A DNA stretch of 64,000 nucleotides from Senimuribacter intestinalis (GTDB lineage Bacteria; Bacillota; Clostridia; Peptostreptococcales; Anaerovoracaceae), in assembly GCA_943192975.1 (NCBI GenBank), contig CALPCJ010000007.1:1-64000 (forward strand), read 5' to 3'. This document shows, piece by piece, positions 51,700 through 60,666 of this stretch. Both the position numbers and the translations under genes were made by a program. The notes under the pieces are model-generated. The model had not been told where the DNA came from. It made no database searches and saw nothing but the letters and a program-made list of their open reading frames with translations. Positions within the stretch are counted from its first letter, which is position 1, and each line of letters starts with the position of its first letter.

Positions 51700-53343
51700 T
51701 TATTTAATCGTGATGTCCACACCCAAATCCAGTTTGCTGCGAACCTCTGATGCCAGCTGTTCCGCTTCCTGTCTATGAGGTGATACTTCTTCATTCTGCT
51801 CCTCTGTCTTGCAGACCAGTTTCAGGTTCTTTCCCGTAATCTTCTCCATCAGCTGACAAATCTGCTGCTGATTACTCTCTACATACTGTTTGGTGAAAGC
51901 GTTTTGTGCGATAACCTTAAACTGACTATCATTTATCTCTGCCAGTACTGCACCGGTACGAATCAGGTTAAAGCTACCCTTAATATCCTCGCCCTCTTCA
52001 AAAATCCGCTCCCAGATTTCATCCAAATCGTAATTGGGCATTTGCACGTTCTGAGGCTGTTGCTGCAGTGCATTGCCTGCACCGTTTTCTTCTAAAACTA
52101 CCTGCGCTGAGGCTGCTGCCTGCACTGATGCCGCCTGAGGCTGCTGCAACGGTGCTGTTGCTGCTCCCACTGGGGCTGGCTGTGCCATCTGTGGCTGCCC
52201 TTGCGGTCTTACGCTTGCCTGCTGCACCTGACGAACACTTTTGCCTATAGGCGCTGCCTCCGTCAGACCTGAAGCAATTGTTACGATGGCAAGCTCCAGC
52301 AGTATCCTCGGCTGGCTGGAATATCTTGCGTCATTGATAGTTCGTGACAAAGTAACAATTCCGCTGTTAATTTCATCCAGAGAGATTTGACTGCTCTGAT
52401 CCCGCAGCTTTTCTATATTTTCTGTAGACATGTTCAACATGTCTTCTGCATTCTTAATGTATTTTGTAATCAACAGGCTTCGGTAGTGACTCATCCAGTC
52501 TTTCATCAGCTGTTTGACATCCTTACCTTCCTGCAGCGCTTCATCCAGAATCACCAGCGCCCCTGCAACGTCATGAAGGGAAACTTTGTCTGTCAGATTG
52601 ATAAAGAATTCTTCGGAAACCGTTCCCAGAAATTCCAGAATAATGTCTCTGTCAAGTTTACGATCACCTGCTGACAGGCACTGGTCTAAGATGCTGAGTC
52701 CATCACGGACAGAGCCATCTGCATTGGCTGCCAGAAGTCGCAACGCCCGCTCTGTAATTTCGATTCCCTTCTCTGCGCAAATTCTACCCATATGGTCGAT
52801 GAGCACTTTTTCCGGTACTCTTTTAAAATCCAGACGCATACATCTTGACAGAATCGTCTGAGGCAGTTTCTGCGGGTCGGTAGTTGCAAGAATAAAGATT
52901 ACATTTTCCGGCGGTTCCTCCAAAGTCTTCAACAGTGCATTAAAAGCGCCTGTTGACAGCATATGAACTTCGTCTATAATGTAGACTTTTTTCCGTCCCA
53001 CTGCCGGCGGATATTTTACACTTTCCCTGAGTTCTCGAATATTATCCACCCCATTGTTGGACGCCGCATCAATCTCAATGACATCCATAAAAGTTCCATC
53101 TTTGATCGCCATGCAGTTTGCACAGTGACCGCAGGGTTTTTCTTCCTCTGTAAGACAATTAACTGCCTTAGCTAAAATCCGCGCAGTCGTGGTCTTACCC
53201 GTCCCTCTGGTCCCGCAAAATAAATATGCGTGGCTGACCATTCCAGTCTGAATCTGATTCTTTAAGATTCTGACAATGTGGTCCTGACCGATCACCTCGG
53301 AAAAGACCTCCGGTCTCTGCGCCCTATATAAAGCTGTATACAT
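51700..53343 (-). CDS. dnaX: DNA polymerase III subunits gamma/tau
   Basis: 547 aa from MYTALYRAQRPEVF, with AAGGAGAGG upstream; the longer open frame runs into GC-rich repeat sequence and is not coding. Clamp-loader AAA+ ATPase: Walker A GTRGTGKTT near 44-52, zinc module with CGHCANC, Walker B VYIIDEVHMLS, sensor TTDPQKLPQTILSRC. A Gln/Ala/Pro-rich linker (about 370-450) precedes a C-terminal tau domain. No obvious slippery A-run for a frameshifted gamma form was noticed. First gene of the dnaX-ybaB-recR unit. Confidence 0.97.
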   Translation of the reverse strand: MYTALYRAQRPEVFSEVIGQDHIVRILKNQIQTGMVSHAYLFCGTRGTGKTTTARILAKAVNCLTEEEKPCGHCANCMAIKDGTFMDVIEIDAASNNGVDNIRELRESVKYPPAVGRKKVYIIDEVHMLSTGAFNALLKTLEEPPENVIFILATTDPQKLPQTILSRCMRLDFKRVPEKVLIDHMGRICAEKGIEITERALRLLAANADGSVRDGLSILDQCLSAGDRKLDRDIILEFLGTVSEEFFINLTDKVSLHDVAGALVILDEALQEGKDVKQLMKDWMSHYRSLLITKYIKNAEDMLNMSTENIEKLRDQSSQISLDEINSGIVTLSRTINDARYSSQPRILLELAIVTIASGLTEAAPIGKSVRQVQQASVRPQGQPQMAQPAPVGAATAPLQQPQAASVQAAASAQVVLEENGAGNALQQQPQNVQMPNYDLDEIWERIFEEGEDIKGSFNLIRTGAVLAEINDSQFKVIAQNAFTKQYVESNQQQICQLMEKITGKNLKLVCKTEEQNEEVSPHRQEAEQLASEVRSKLDLGVDITIK

Positions 53344-53386
53344 GAAGTTCCTCTCCTTGTTTTTAACGGTGCTTAATGTGGTAGGA

Positions 53387-53462
53387 GGCGTGCCTGCTGC
53401 TTCCTGACTCGGCTCGGCTCGTTGTGCCACGTGCGGCGTGCCTGCTCTCCGGCTCGTTGTGC
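53387..53462. repeat. GC-rich imperfect tandem duplication
   Basis: GGCGTGCCTGCT at 53387-53398 and 53435-53446, and CGGCTCGTTGTGC at 53415-53427 and 53450-53462. A ~48-bp unit followed by a shortened copy, just upstream of the dnaX start. Confidence 0.75.
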
Positions 53463-53763
53463 ATATTTTTTAAAAAAATCCCTAAAATATGTACAAGTTA
53501 TCGCTCCCTTATGCATATTTCTCAAAAAACACCTGAAAATATGCACATTCCCCTTCCAAAATCAAGGAATTACACCGAAATACGCTACAAAATTCAACCT
53601 TTATCCGAGCAAATATGCATAAATTTTTCTATTTTGCCGAAAATATGCACACCGGCGTGCATATTTTCGATACTTTTTTATTATATATGCACATCACACT
53701 GCTCTGGCTGTTTCCGAATAAGAAAAGTGTACATGACAGAATTATAAATTCCTATGCACACAT
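53458..53763. repeat. Cluster of AAAATATGCAC-like motifs
   Basis: Roughly nine near-copies in both orientations, e.g. 53458-53470, 53484-53495, 53509-53520, 53537-53548, 53611-53623, 53640-53650, 53657-53667, 53684-53694, 53752-53763. Two form the 11-bp-arm palindrome AAAATATGCAC-N6-GTGCATATTTT (53640-53667). No gene here; possibly an array of binding sites. Confidence 0.7.
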
Positions 53764-53813
53764 GGCGTCTGCCTCGCGGCGACGCTTCACAAAGTGCTTT
53801 TCTTGAAACATAT

Positions 53814-53839
53814 GGAAATATCGACCAGTGGATATTTCC
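53814..53839. repeat. Inverted repeat downstream of SRP RNA
   Basis: GGAAATATC-N8-GATATTTCC (53814-53839). It follows the SRP RNA T run on the minus strand and may be a back-up terminator or part of the neighbouring motif array. Confidence 0.5.
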
Positions 53840-53854
53840 TATGTTATAAAAAAA

Positions 53855-54007
53855 TTGCCCTTTTATAGCTCCGCAGGCGTTGGAGAAGGCTTATCTGCGG
53901 CACATAAGAACTTCCGCTTATTGCTGCTTCCTTCCGGACCTGACAAGGTTCACGGCATCCCATTGCGCAGGACCCAAACCATACCAGGCGAAGCTATAAA
54001 AGGGCAA
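53855..54007 (-). ncRNA. ffs: Signal recognition particle RNA (4.5S type)
   Basis: 153 nt. The apical domain IV GTCAGGTCCGGAAGGAAGCA (Ffh-binding internal loops and GGAA tetraloop) lies mid-transcript. The ends TTGCCCTTTTATAGCT and AGCTATAAAAGGGCAA form a perfect 16-bp closing helix, followed by seven T as terminator. It scaffolds Ffh for targeting nascent membrane proteins. Location upstream of dnaX parallels scr in Bacillus. Size is intermediate between the ~110-nt short form and the ~270-nt Bacillus form. Confidence 0.95.
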
Positions 54008-54054
54008 TGATTCAGTTTTCTTTACAAAGTTTGTACGTTTTAGTCGCACATATT

Positions 54055-54083
54055 ATTATATGGGTTTTGGACGGGATTGTCAA
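54055..54083 (-). promoter_or_regulatory. SRP RNA promoter
   Basis: Perfect consensus TTGACA (54078-54083), 17-bp spacer, TATAAT (54055-54060). The start would be near 54048, leaving about 40 nt of 5' precursor to be processed. Confidence 0.88.
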
Positions 54084-54146
54084 ATAGTATTTAGGGGTTT
54101 AAGAAGTTTCACCAGTTCCAGGTGCTACTTGCACAAAGGCAGCATG

Positions 54147-55031
54147 TTAAAAAACAGACTTCCATTTTATATAATTGCCTTCTATTACAATCTCCATCTT
54201 CTCTGCCTCATGGAGATAGGTCAGCATGGCCTTCACTGTAGTTCCGTTGAGTACATACTGCCCCAAATCAAAACAAAGGTTATATTTCTCAAAGAGGGCC
54301 GCCATGATATCATCGAAAATCAACGCCTTGTTGGAGCAAAGATTCAGAATGTCGTCCATGATTTCCATAGCGTTATCAATATTTACCTGGGCAAGAGGTA
54401 CGATATCCTCACAGGCTGCGCCGTGGGCTGGCACAAAGACTTTGGCAGAGATCCCTTTGACCATTTCCAATGTCTCCAGATATCTTCCCATATCAAAGAT
54501 ATAAGAAATTCGGTATTTATCCAAAGTTTCCTGGCCTACAAGACAATCTGCCAGAAAGACTACATCATCGCAGGTTCTAAGTCCAAACTGCGCATCGGAA
54601 TGACCAGGAAGTTCTATCATAGATAAACCTTCTGGAAGCAGTTCTTCTGTCAGTTCTGTAACCACACTTTCCTTTGCCATCAGAAATTTGTTCTGCAGTT
54701 CGTGCGGCGGACAGGAGCCGAAGAGAAACGCCGGCTCCAGCAGCGGCCGCGCCACGAAGGCGCGGTCGCTGCCACGGCTGCACACGGTGCAGCCGGTCCG
54801 CTGCTGTAGCAGTTGATTTCCACCAATGTGATCTGCATGAAAATGGGTATTGATTACCATCTTCAGCTTCCAGCCCTGCCCCTCGATGATGCGCAGGGCT
54901 TTTTTTGCGGCATCCTTATCATTGCCGCTGTCAATGAGACAAACCTCTTCTTGATTAATCCTGAAGAGTCCCATTTTTGCAGGGCACTCTATGTAATAAG
55001 TCCGTTCACCTACCTGTATCAACTCGTACAT
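54147..55031 (-). CDS. MBL-fold metallo-hydrolase
   Basis: 294 aa. Metallo-beta-lactamase fold: VCLIDSGND near 31, the metal motif THFHADHIGG near 62-71, ELPGHSDAQFGL (third His), FLADCLVG (bridging Asp), and VPAHG near 198. The last ~80 residues form a winged-helix-like extension (IFDDIMAALFEKYNLCFDLG) common in glyoxalase-II-like and beta-lactamase-like hydrolases of Firmicutes. Substrate unknown, perhaps a thioester or an environmental ester. Monocistronic; the 277-bp gap upstream shows no feature I can name. Confidence 0.88.
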   Translation of the reverse strand: MYELIQVGERTYYIECPAKMGLFRINQEEVCLIDSGNDKDAAKKALRIIEGQGWKLKMVINTHFHADHIGGNQLLQQRTGCTVCSRGSDRAFVARPLLEPAFLFGSCPPHELQNKFLMAKESVVTELTEELLPEGLSMIELPGHSDAQFGLRTCDDVVFLADCLVGQETLDKYRISYIFDMGRYLETLEMVKGISAKVFVPAHGAACEDIVPLAQVNIDNAMEIMDDILNLCSNKALIFDDIMAALFEKYNLCFDLGQYVLNGTTVKAMLTYLHEAEKMEIVIEGNYIKWKSVF

Positions 55032-55308
55032 CTTAATCCCTTTCCTCGTTTATCAGCAGAGAAAATTTAACCTGTAATTTGATTATGGCTAAAAAATGTA
55101 TAAAAATTTCTCAAGTTTGCGCAAAGTCCCTGCATTCAGCTGTTAAAACTCCCTAAATCAACCCTGCCTTTAAACAATTTTTACAAAATCCGCTCTACTG
55201 CACGATCTTTCTTATACACTTTTCCCTATTTTTTTCATTTTCGGTTAAGATTTGCCGATTTCCTTATACATTTTCTCGCGATTTTATCGTTATAGGTTAA
55301 AAGCTTTG

Positions 55309-56415
55309 CTATTTTACCACCTTATACAACTCATCCGGCTCTGGCGGCGTAATTTCAGACCGCTCACCGTCTGCTCCAATCAGCACAAGCCCTGCCTCCT
55401 TGGCGCAAATCCGCCCAATACAGCAAACCGGCACACCTACCGCTGTAATCGCCTCCAGCAGCGCCTCCTTCTTCTCCGACGCTGCAATGATCATCATGCA
55501 GCCGCTGGAAATCAGCCGCAACGGATTGATTCCAAAGTGGTCCGCGATTTTTCTTGTAACCGGCTGCACCGGAATGGATTCTTCCCAAAGCTCCACACCG
55601 AGATCTGCGATATGGCACATCTCCCAGACTGCTCCCAGAATGCCGCCCTCAGTTACATCATGCATACCGCCGGTTCCAATCTTTCCGGCAGCAGTGCCCT
55701 CTTTCACGACGCTTACATCGTCTAATAGCGATTTTGCATGTATTAGCTCGGATTTTGTCAGCACATCTGCCAGTTCTGCTTCAAAATCGCCTGCAATAAT
55801 GCCAGTGCCCTCAAGCCCCGCCCATTTTGTCAGAAGCACATAATCGCCCGGGCGCATATCGCCCGCTGACTGGCAGCTGCCTGCAACTGCCCGACCAAAA
55901 GCAGTAGAGACGATAACCGGCTGATTCACCGCCGGCGTCACTTCGGTATGACCGCCGATAATCTCAACACCGGAAGCTTCTGCCGCTTCTCCCGCCTGCT
56001 CCATGATCGTTGCTACATCTTCAATGGTTGTTCCCACAGGCAGCATGACTGCCAAGGTAATGCCAAGGGGCTCTATCCCGTTGCTGGCAATATCGTTGCA
56101 GGAAATATGAATCGCCAGCCGGCCAATTTCAGAAACAGCTGCTGTAATTGGATCAGTGGAAATTACACAATCATATGATCCGAAGTCGATAACGGCACAA
56201 TCTTCTCCCACACCTGCACGAGTTTTCACTTCAGGTCTGCGGTAGGTAATCCTGTCCAGTACAATTTCCTGCAGTACATCGCTGTCCAACTTGCCGACTT
56301 TCAGTGGAGCAAGGGCCTGCGTTCCGCCAGATGCTAACTCTGCTTCCAGCGGCGATGCCTCTGCACACCTCGTCATTTTTTTAGCCGACCTCGCCAACTC
56401 TTCTTCCTTACACAT
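55309..56415 (-). CDS. AIR-synthase-related / HypE-like protein
   Basis: 368 aa. PurM-type ATPase fold: KVGKLDSDVLQEIVLDRI, GVGEDCAVIDFGSYDCVIST, HISCNDIASNGIEPLGIT, IIGGHTEVTPAVNQPVI, GDYVLLTKWAGLEGTG, and GGMHDVTEGGILGAVWEMC. It lacks the PRVC-type C-terminal Cys of true HypE, and no hyp genes adjoin, so a hydrogenase role is unlikely. A ~38-residue polar N-terminal extension precedes the fold; no later ATG fits, so it is probably translated. The start overlaps the ligA stop by 8 nt. Confidence 0.82.
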   Translation of the reverse strand: MCKEEELARSAKKMTRCAEASPLEAELASGGTQALAPLKVGKLDSDVLQEIVLDRITYRRPEVKTRAGVGEDCAVIDFGSYDCVISTDPITAAVSEIGRLAIHISCNDIASNGIEPLGITLAVMLPVGTTIEDVATIMEQAGEAAEASGVEIIGGHTEVTPAVNQPVIVSTAFGRAVAGSCQSAGDMRPGDYVLLTKWAGLEGTGIIAGDFEAELADVLTKSELIHAKSLLDDVSVVKEGTAAGKIGTGGMHDVTEGGILGAVWEMCHIADLGVELWEESIPVQPVTRKIADHFGINPLRLISSGCMMIIAASEKKEALLEAITAVGVPVCCIGRICAKEAGLVLIGADGERSEITPPEPDELYKVVK

Positions 56416-58387
56416 CTTCTATCACCCCTGTTTCAATCCAAGTCTTAATTGTTTCTTCATCTATAATAGGAATACCAAGTTCCTTTGCTTTCTTGTTTTT
56501 TCCGGAAGTGGACTGCAAATCATTATTAATCAGATATGCGGTCTTTGCGCTGACAGAGCCTGCTACTTTGCCGCCAGCCCGCTGAATTTCTGCTTTCAGT
56601 GCATCCCGATTCTCATAGTGCTGCAAAGAACCTGTAATCACAAATGTCTTTCCTTCCAGAAAATCTGCCGTTTCTTCTTCCGTCTCATCGAGACGCACCA
56701 TGGCACGCACATCTTCCGCTTCCTTTCGCTTCGTGTCATCGTCAAAATACGATACATAGGCATCTGCCATAATTTCGCCGATTCCATCAATTTCAATCAG
56801 TTCTTCACGGGTCAGTGCCACTGCTTTGTCCCACTTGCGACCACAGGCTTTGACAATTACCTTGGCATTGGCAACACCGATGCCCGGAATGCCCAAACTG
56901 TAAAGGAGCCGTTCTGGCGTCGTATCCTTCGCTTTTTCTATGGATGATGCCAAATTCTCAAAGGATTTTTCTCCAAAACCCTCCATTGCTGTGATTTGTT
57001 CCCGATACTGTTCCAGCGCAAACAGATCCGCTAACTCACGGATCAGCCCTTTTGCGATCAGTTTTTCGATGGTCGCCTCGGACAAACCGTCTATATTCAT
57101 CGCGTCTCGAGAAACAAACAATGTAAACCGTTTGATCTGCTTTGCGAGACATGCCTCGTTGGTGCAGTACAAGGTTTCCACGCCATTGTCGTTTTTCACT
57201 GTAGTTTTCTCTCCGCAGACCGGACAATTCTCCGGCACTTCTATATCATTACTTCCCGTCAGATTCTCTGCAATCTGCGGAATAATCATGTTTGCCTTGT
57301 ACACTGTAATAGTATCGCCAAGTCCCAGTTTCAGATCCCGCACCACGCTGATATTGTGCACCGATGCCCTGCTCACTGTGGTTCCTTCCAGTTCTACCGG
57401 TTCAAAGATTGCCACCGGATTAATCAGACCAGTTCTCGATGCGCTCCATTCAATCTCCTTTAAAGTCGTCTCCGCAACCTGATCCTGCCACTTAAATGCA
57501 ATGGAATCCCTTGGAAACTTTGCAGTAGTCCCCAGACTGCGGCTGTAATCGATGTCATCCAGACTCAGAACCAGCCCGTCCGACGGCAGATCGTTATCTG
57601 CCACTGCTGCTTCAAAATATCCAACGGCATCTACCACATTTTCTGCGTCTACCATCCTGTATTCCACAACATCAAAGCCCTGGTCACAAAGCCACATCAT
57701 CTGCTTTTGCCGGCTGCCCGCAAAATCTACGCCTGCAGCTTCCACCAGACTAAAAGCGAAGAAATTGACGTTTCGCTCAGCGGTAATGCGGTTATTCAGC
57801 TGACGTACAGAGCCGCTGCACAAGTTTCTCGGATTTTTATATTTAGCATCGGCATCTCCGATAGAAGCATTGATCTTCTCAAAATCGCTGTACTTGATTA
57901 CTGCTTCTCCACGCAGAACCAGTCTGCCTTTATGCGGAATTTCCACAGGCACATTGGCAAAGACGCGGGCGTTGTTTGTAATCACTTCGCCAACATCCCC
58001 GTTTCCCCGAGTCAGCGCCTTAACCAGCTTTCCTTCCTCGTAAGTCAGTACAATGGTAAGTCCATCCAGTTTCCAGGACAAAAGCCCCTTCTGTCCTGCA
58101 AGCCATTCTGCCAGCGCCTGTCTGTCCTTTGTCTTATCCAGCGACAACATTCTCTCCGGATGCCGCTCCTTCGGCAGATCCGAAAGCACCTCATATCCCA
58201 CATTCTGCGTAGGACTGCCTGCCAGAATCATGCCGGTTTCCGCCTCTAAAGCTGCCAACTCATCGTAAAGCTTATCGTACTCAAAGTTGGACATCATCTC
58301 CTCAGCATCCTGATAGTACGCCTTGCTGGCTCTATTCAAAATCTCTATTTTCTCTTTCATTAAAGACTTTTTGTCTTCCATGGTCAT
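56408..58387 (-). CDS. ligA: NAD-dependent DNA ligase LigA
   Basis: 659 aa. It seals nicks in replication and repair using NAD. Domain Ia near the N-terminus, adenylation motif SWKLDGLTIV with K106, SPTQNVG for NAD binding, OB fold near 310-390, four-Cys zinc finger (CPVCGEKT and YCTNEACLAKQ), helix-hairpin-helix repeats (GIPGIGVANAKVIV and IDGIGEIMADAYV), and a C-terminal BRCT (LEGKTFVITGSLQHYENRDA). KLDGL replaces the commoner KxDG-A variant. It is 8 nt after pcrA. Confidence 0.97.
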   Translation of the reverse strand: MTMEDKKSLMKEKIEILNRASKAYYQDAEEMMSNFEYDKLYDELAALEAETGMILAGSPTQNVGYEVLSDLPKERHPERMLSLDKTKDRQALAEWLAGQKGLLSWKLDGLTIVLTYEEGKLVKALTRGNGDVGEVITNNARVFANVPVEIPHKGRLVLRGEAVIKYSDFEKINASIGDADAKYKNPRNLCSGSVRQLNNRITAERNVNFFAFSLVEAAGVDFAGSRQKQMMWLCDQGFDVVEYRMVDAENVVDAVGYFEAAVADNDLPSDGLVLSLDDIDYSRSLGTTAKFPRDSIAFKWQDQVAETTLKEIEWSASRTGLINPVAIFEPVELEGTTVSRASVHNISVVRDLKLGLGDTITVYKANMIIPQIAENLTGSNDIEVPENCPVCGEKTTVKNDNGVETLYCTNEACLAKQIKRFTLFVSRDAMNIDGLSEATIEKLIAKGLIRELADLFALEQYREQITAMEGFGEKSFENLASSIEKAKDTTPERLLYSLGIPGIGVANAKVIVKACGRKWDKAVALTREELIEIDGIGEIMADAYVSYFDDDTKRKEAEDVRAMVRLDETEEETADFLEGKTFVITGSLQHYENRDALKAEIQRAGGKVAGSVSAKTAYLINNDLQSTSGKNKKAKELGIPIIDEETIKTWIETGVIEDV

Positions 58388-58395
58388 TTTATCTC

Positions 58396-60609
58396 CTAAA
58401 TTTTCTTTAGCGGAGCGATACCCTTCGCCATTTTTTTCTGTCCAGCAGCATCGAAAATAACAGTCATCGTCTTGTCATCCTGATCGATGACGAGTCCCTC
58501 TCCAAATTTAGCATGGCGCACTCTGTCTCCGATAGCAAAATCTTCACCGCCTGCCGCAGCGCTTACATTGGCACGGGTGGCTGCTTTTGCAAAGCGCAGC
58601 GCATCGTAAGGTTTCGGGCTTTCCTTTGCTGCATAACCGTCGATAGATCCGGTGGATACACCTAGACCGCTATCTCTTGACTTTCTGACATACACAGCGT
58701 CTCCCTCAAGGAGTCTCTTATCAACCTCCCGCAAAAACTGGGACTCTCTGGTATAGTCCGTCCGTCCGTAGAGTGTTCGCATAGCTGCGCTGCACAAGAT
58801 TAGCGTTTCCTTTGCACGGGTCATGCCTACATAGCAAAGCCTGCGTTCCTCCTCCATACCTGTCGGCGTATCAAAGGCTTTGTGCCCCGGAAAAAGGCCG
58901 TCCTCAAGCCCCGGCAAAAATACGACCGGAAATTCCAGTCCCTTTGCGCTATGCATGGTCATGAGCACTACCGCATCCTGACTCTCATCGTGGTTGTCGA
59001 CTTCTGCCATCAGGGTGATCTTCTCCATAAACTCTTCGATGGTCGGATTCTCGGCTTCATCTTCGTAATCGTAAATAACCGATTTAAATTCCATCAAGTT
59101 TTCGATACGTCCCTCTGCCTCTACAGTATTTGCATCTTCCAGGGCTTTCATGTATCCGGTTTTTACAAGGAGGTTGTCATAAATGTCAGACACCCTAAGG
59201 TTCTCCCTCTCGGCTCTGCAAAGGTTGATACATTCTACCATCGCCTTGACACCGGCATAAGCCTTAGACGGCAGGGTGGAAAGCACCTCTTCATCAGACA
59301 AAGCTTGCAGCAGACTTTCCCCTCTGACCTTGGCAAATGCCTCAACCTTTTCCACCGACTTATCACCCATACCCCGCTTCGGCTCGTTGACTACTCGCTT
59401 AAAGGAAAGGTCGTCGTACGGATTTACCACAAGGCGCATGTATGCCATCACATCCTTGATTTCTTTTCTGTCGTAGTAACGCAGTCCCGACAGTACTCTG
59501 TATGGGATGTCTCTTGCAGTCAGTGCCTCTTCAAAATGTCTGGACTGAGCGTTGGTTCTGTAAAGAATGGCAAAATCACTGAACTTCCGCTCTCTGGTTT
59601 TCATCAGGTCGATCTGCTGCGCCACAAAACGAGCCTCGTCCTTTTCCGTGTCGGCGCGGTAATATTTGATCTTATCTCCAGCTTCCTTTTCGGTCCACAG
59701 CTTCTTACCTTTTCTGCCGTGGTTGTTTTCGATCACGGAATGGGCTGCCGCCAAAATGTTGCCTACGGAGCGATAGTTCTGTTCCAGCTTGACCACCTTT
59801 GCCTCAGGAAAGTCCTTTTCAAAGTCTAAAATATTCCTGATATCCGCACCTCTCCACTGATAGATGCATTGGTCGTCATCACCTACTACGCAAAGATTGT
59901 GATGGCCCTCAGCAAGCATCTTTATCAGCTTGTACTGAATATGGTTCGTATCCTGATATTCATCTACCATGATATAACGAAACCGATTCTGATACTTGAG
60001 CAAAATCGCCTCGTCCGCTTCAAAAAGTCTGACTGTGTTTAAGAGCAGGTCGTCAAAGTCCATGGCGTTGTTCTTCCTAAGTTCCTCCTCGTATGCCTTA
60101 AACACGTTATAAATAATCTTCGTCTTGAAGTTATCCTCCATGGTCTTTCGGTAACCCTCTGCGTCCACAGCTTTTTCCTTAAAAGAACTGATAATGCTGA
60201 GAAGATACGGCGCACCGAACTCCTTATCGTTGATATTCTGTGCCTTGATGATATTCTTGACGATAGTTTTCTGATCTGTGCTGTCATAGATGACAAAGTT
60301 ATGATCATAGCCGATGATCTCACAGTGATACCGCAAAATCCGAAGACACATAGAATGGAATGTCATGATCCACATGTCCCTGCAGCTGCCTACTAAATCC
60401 TCTACTCTGCTCCTCATCTCAGCTGCCGCCTTATTGGTAAAGGTTACAGCCAGAAGGTGATAAGGGGATATCCCCTGCTCTATCATATAAGCGATACGCT
60501 CTGTCATGGTGCTGGTCTTGCCGGATCCGGCGCCAGCCAGAATGAGCAGCGGTCCTTCGATCATCATAGCTGCCTGTCTCTGTTTGTCGTTCAATCTGTC
60601 TAAACTCAT
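58396..60609 (-). CDS. pcrA: ATP-dependent DNA helicase PcrA/UvrD
   Basis: 737 aa superfamily 1A helicase. Motif I GAGSGKTSTM near 25-34, Ia AVTFTNKAAAEM, II VDEYQDTNHIQY, III GDDDQCIYQWRGAD, IV QNYRSVGNIL, V TMHSAKGLEFPVVFLPG, VI RRLCYVGMTRAKETLILC. The C-terminal tail (FAIGDRVRHAKFGEGLVID) is the RNA-polymerase-binding Tudor-like element of PcrA. It unwinds DNA in repair and displaces RecA. A LexA-like box lies upstream. Confidence 0.97.
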   Translation of the reverse strand: MSLDRLNDKQRQAAMMIEGPLLILAGAGSGKTSTMTERIAYMIEQGISPYHLLAVTFTNKAAAEMRSRVEDLVGSCRDMWIMTFHSMCLRILRYHCEIIGYDHNFVIYDSTDQKTIVKNIIKAQNINDKEFGAPYLLSIISSFKEKAVDAEGYRKTMEDNFKTKIIYNVFKAYEEELRKNNAMDFDDLLLNTVRLFEADEAILLKYQNRFRYIMVDEYQDTNHIQYKLIKMLAEGHHNLCVVGDDDQCIYQWRGADIRNILDFEKDFPEAKVVKLEQNYRSVGNILAAAHSVIENNHGRKGKKLWTEKEAGDKIKYYRADTEKDEARFVAQQIDLMKTRERKFSDFAILYRTNAQSRHFEEALTARDIPYRVLSGLRYYDRKEIKDVMAYMRLVVNPYDDLSFKRVVNEPKRGMGDKSVEKVEAFAKVRGESLLQALSDEEVLSTLPSKAYAGVKAMVECINLCRAERENLRVSDIYDNLLVKTGYMKALEDANTVEAEGRIENLMEFKSVIYDYEDEAENPTIEEFMEKITLMAEVDNHDESQDAVVLMTMHSAKGLEFPVVFLPGLEDGLFPGHKAFDTPTGMEEERRLCYVGMTRAKETLILCSAAMRTLYGRTDYTRESQFLREVDKRLLEGDAVYVRKSRDSGLGVSTGSIDGYAAKESPKPYDALRFAKAATRANVSAAAGGEDFAIGDRVRHAKFGEGLVIDQDDKTMTVIFDAAGQKKMAKGIAPLKKI

Positions 60610-60643
60610 CTATGTAAACTCTCCTTATTTTAAATGCTCTTTT

Positions 60644-60666
60644 ATTCTACCACAAACAAACGTTCT
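60644..60666 (-). promoter_or_regulatory. pcrA promoter region with LexA-like box
   Basis: AGAACGTTTGTTTG (60653-60666) matches the CGAAC-N4-GTTCG consensus at 8 of 10 positions, directly upstream of the -10 hexamer TAGAAT (60644-60649). No good -35 box is visible. Confidence 0.55.

Noticed and set aside
53424..53747. 107-aa ORF over the motif cluster
   Set aside because: Its repeated ICTS/MHI-type phrases arise from the DNA motif copies; no ribosome site.
58882..59829. 315-aa plus-strand ORF opposite pcrA
   Set aside because: Antisense to conserved helicase motifs; no initiation signals and no family resemblance.
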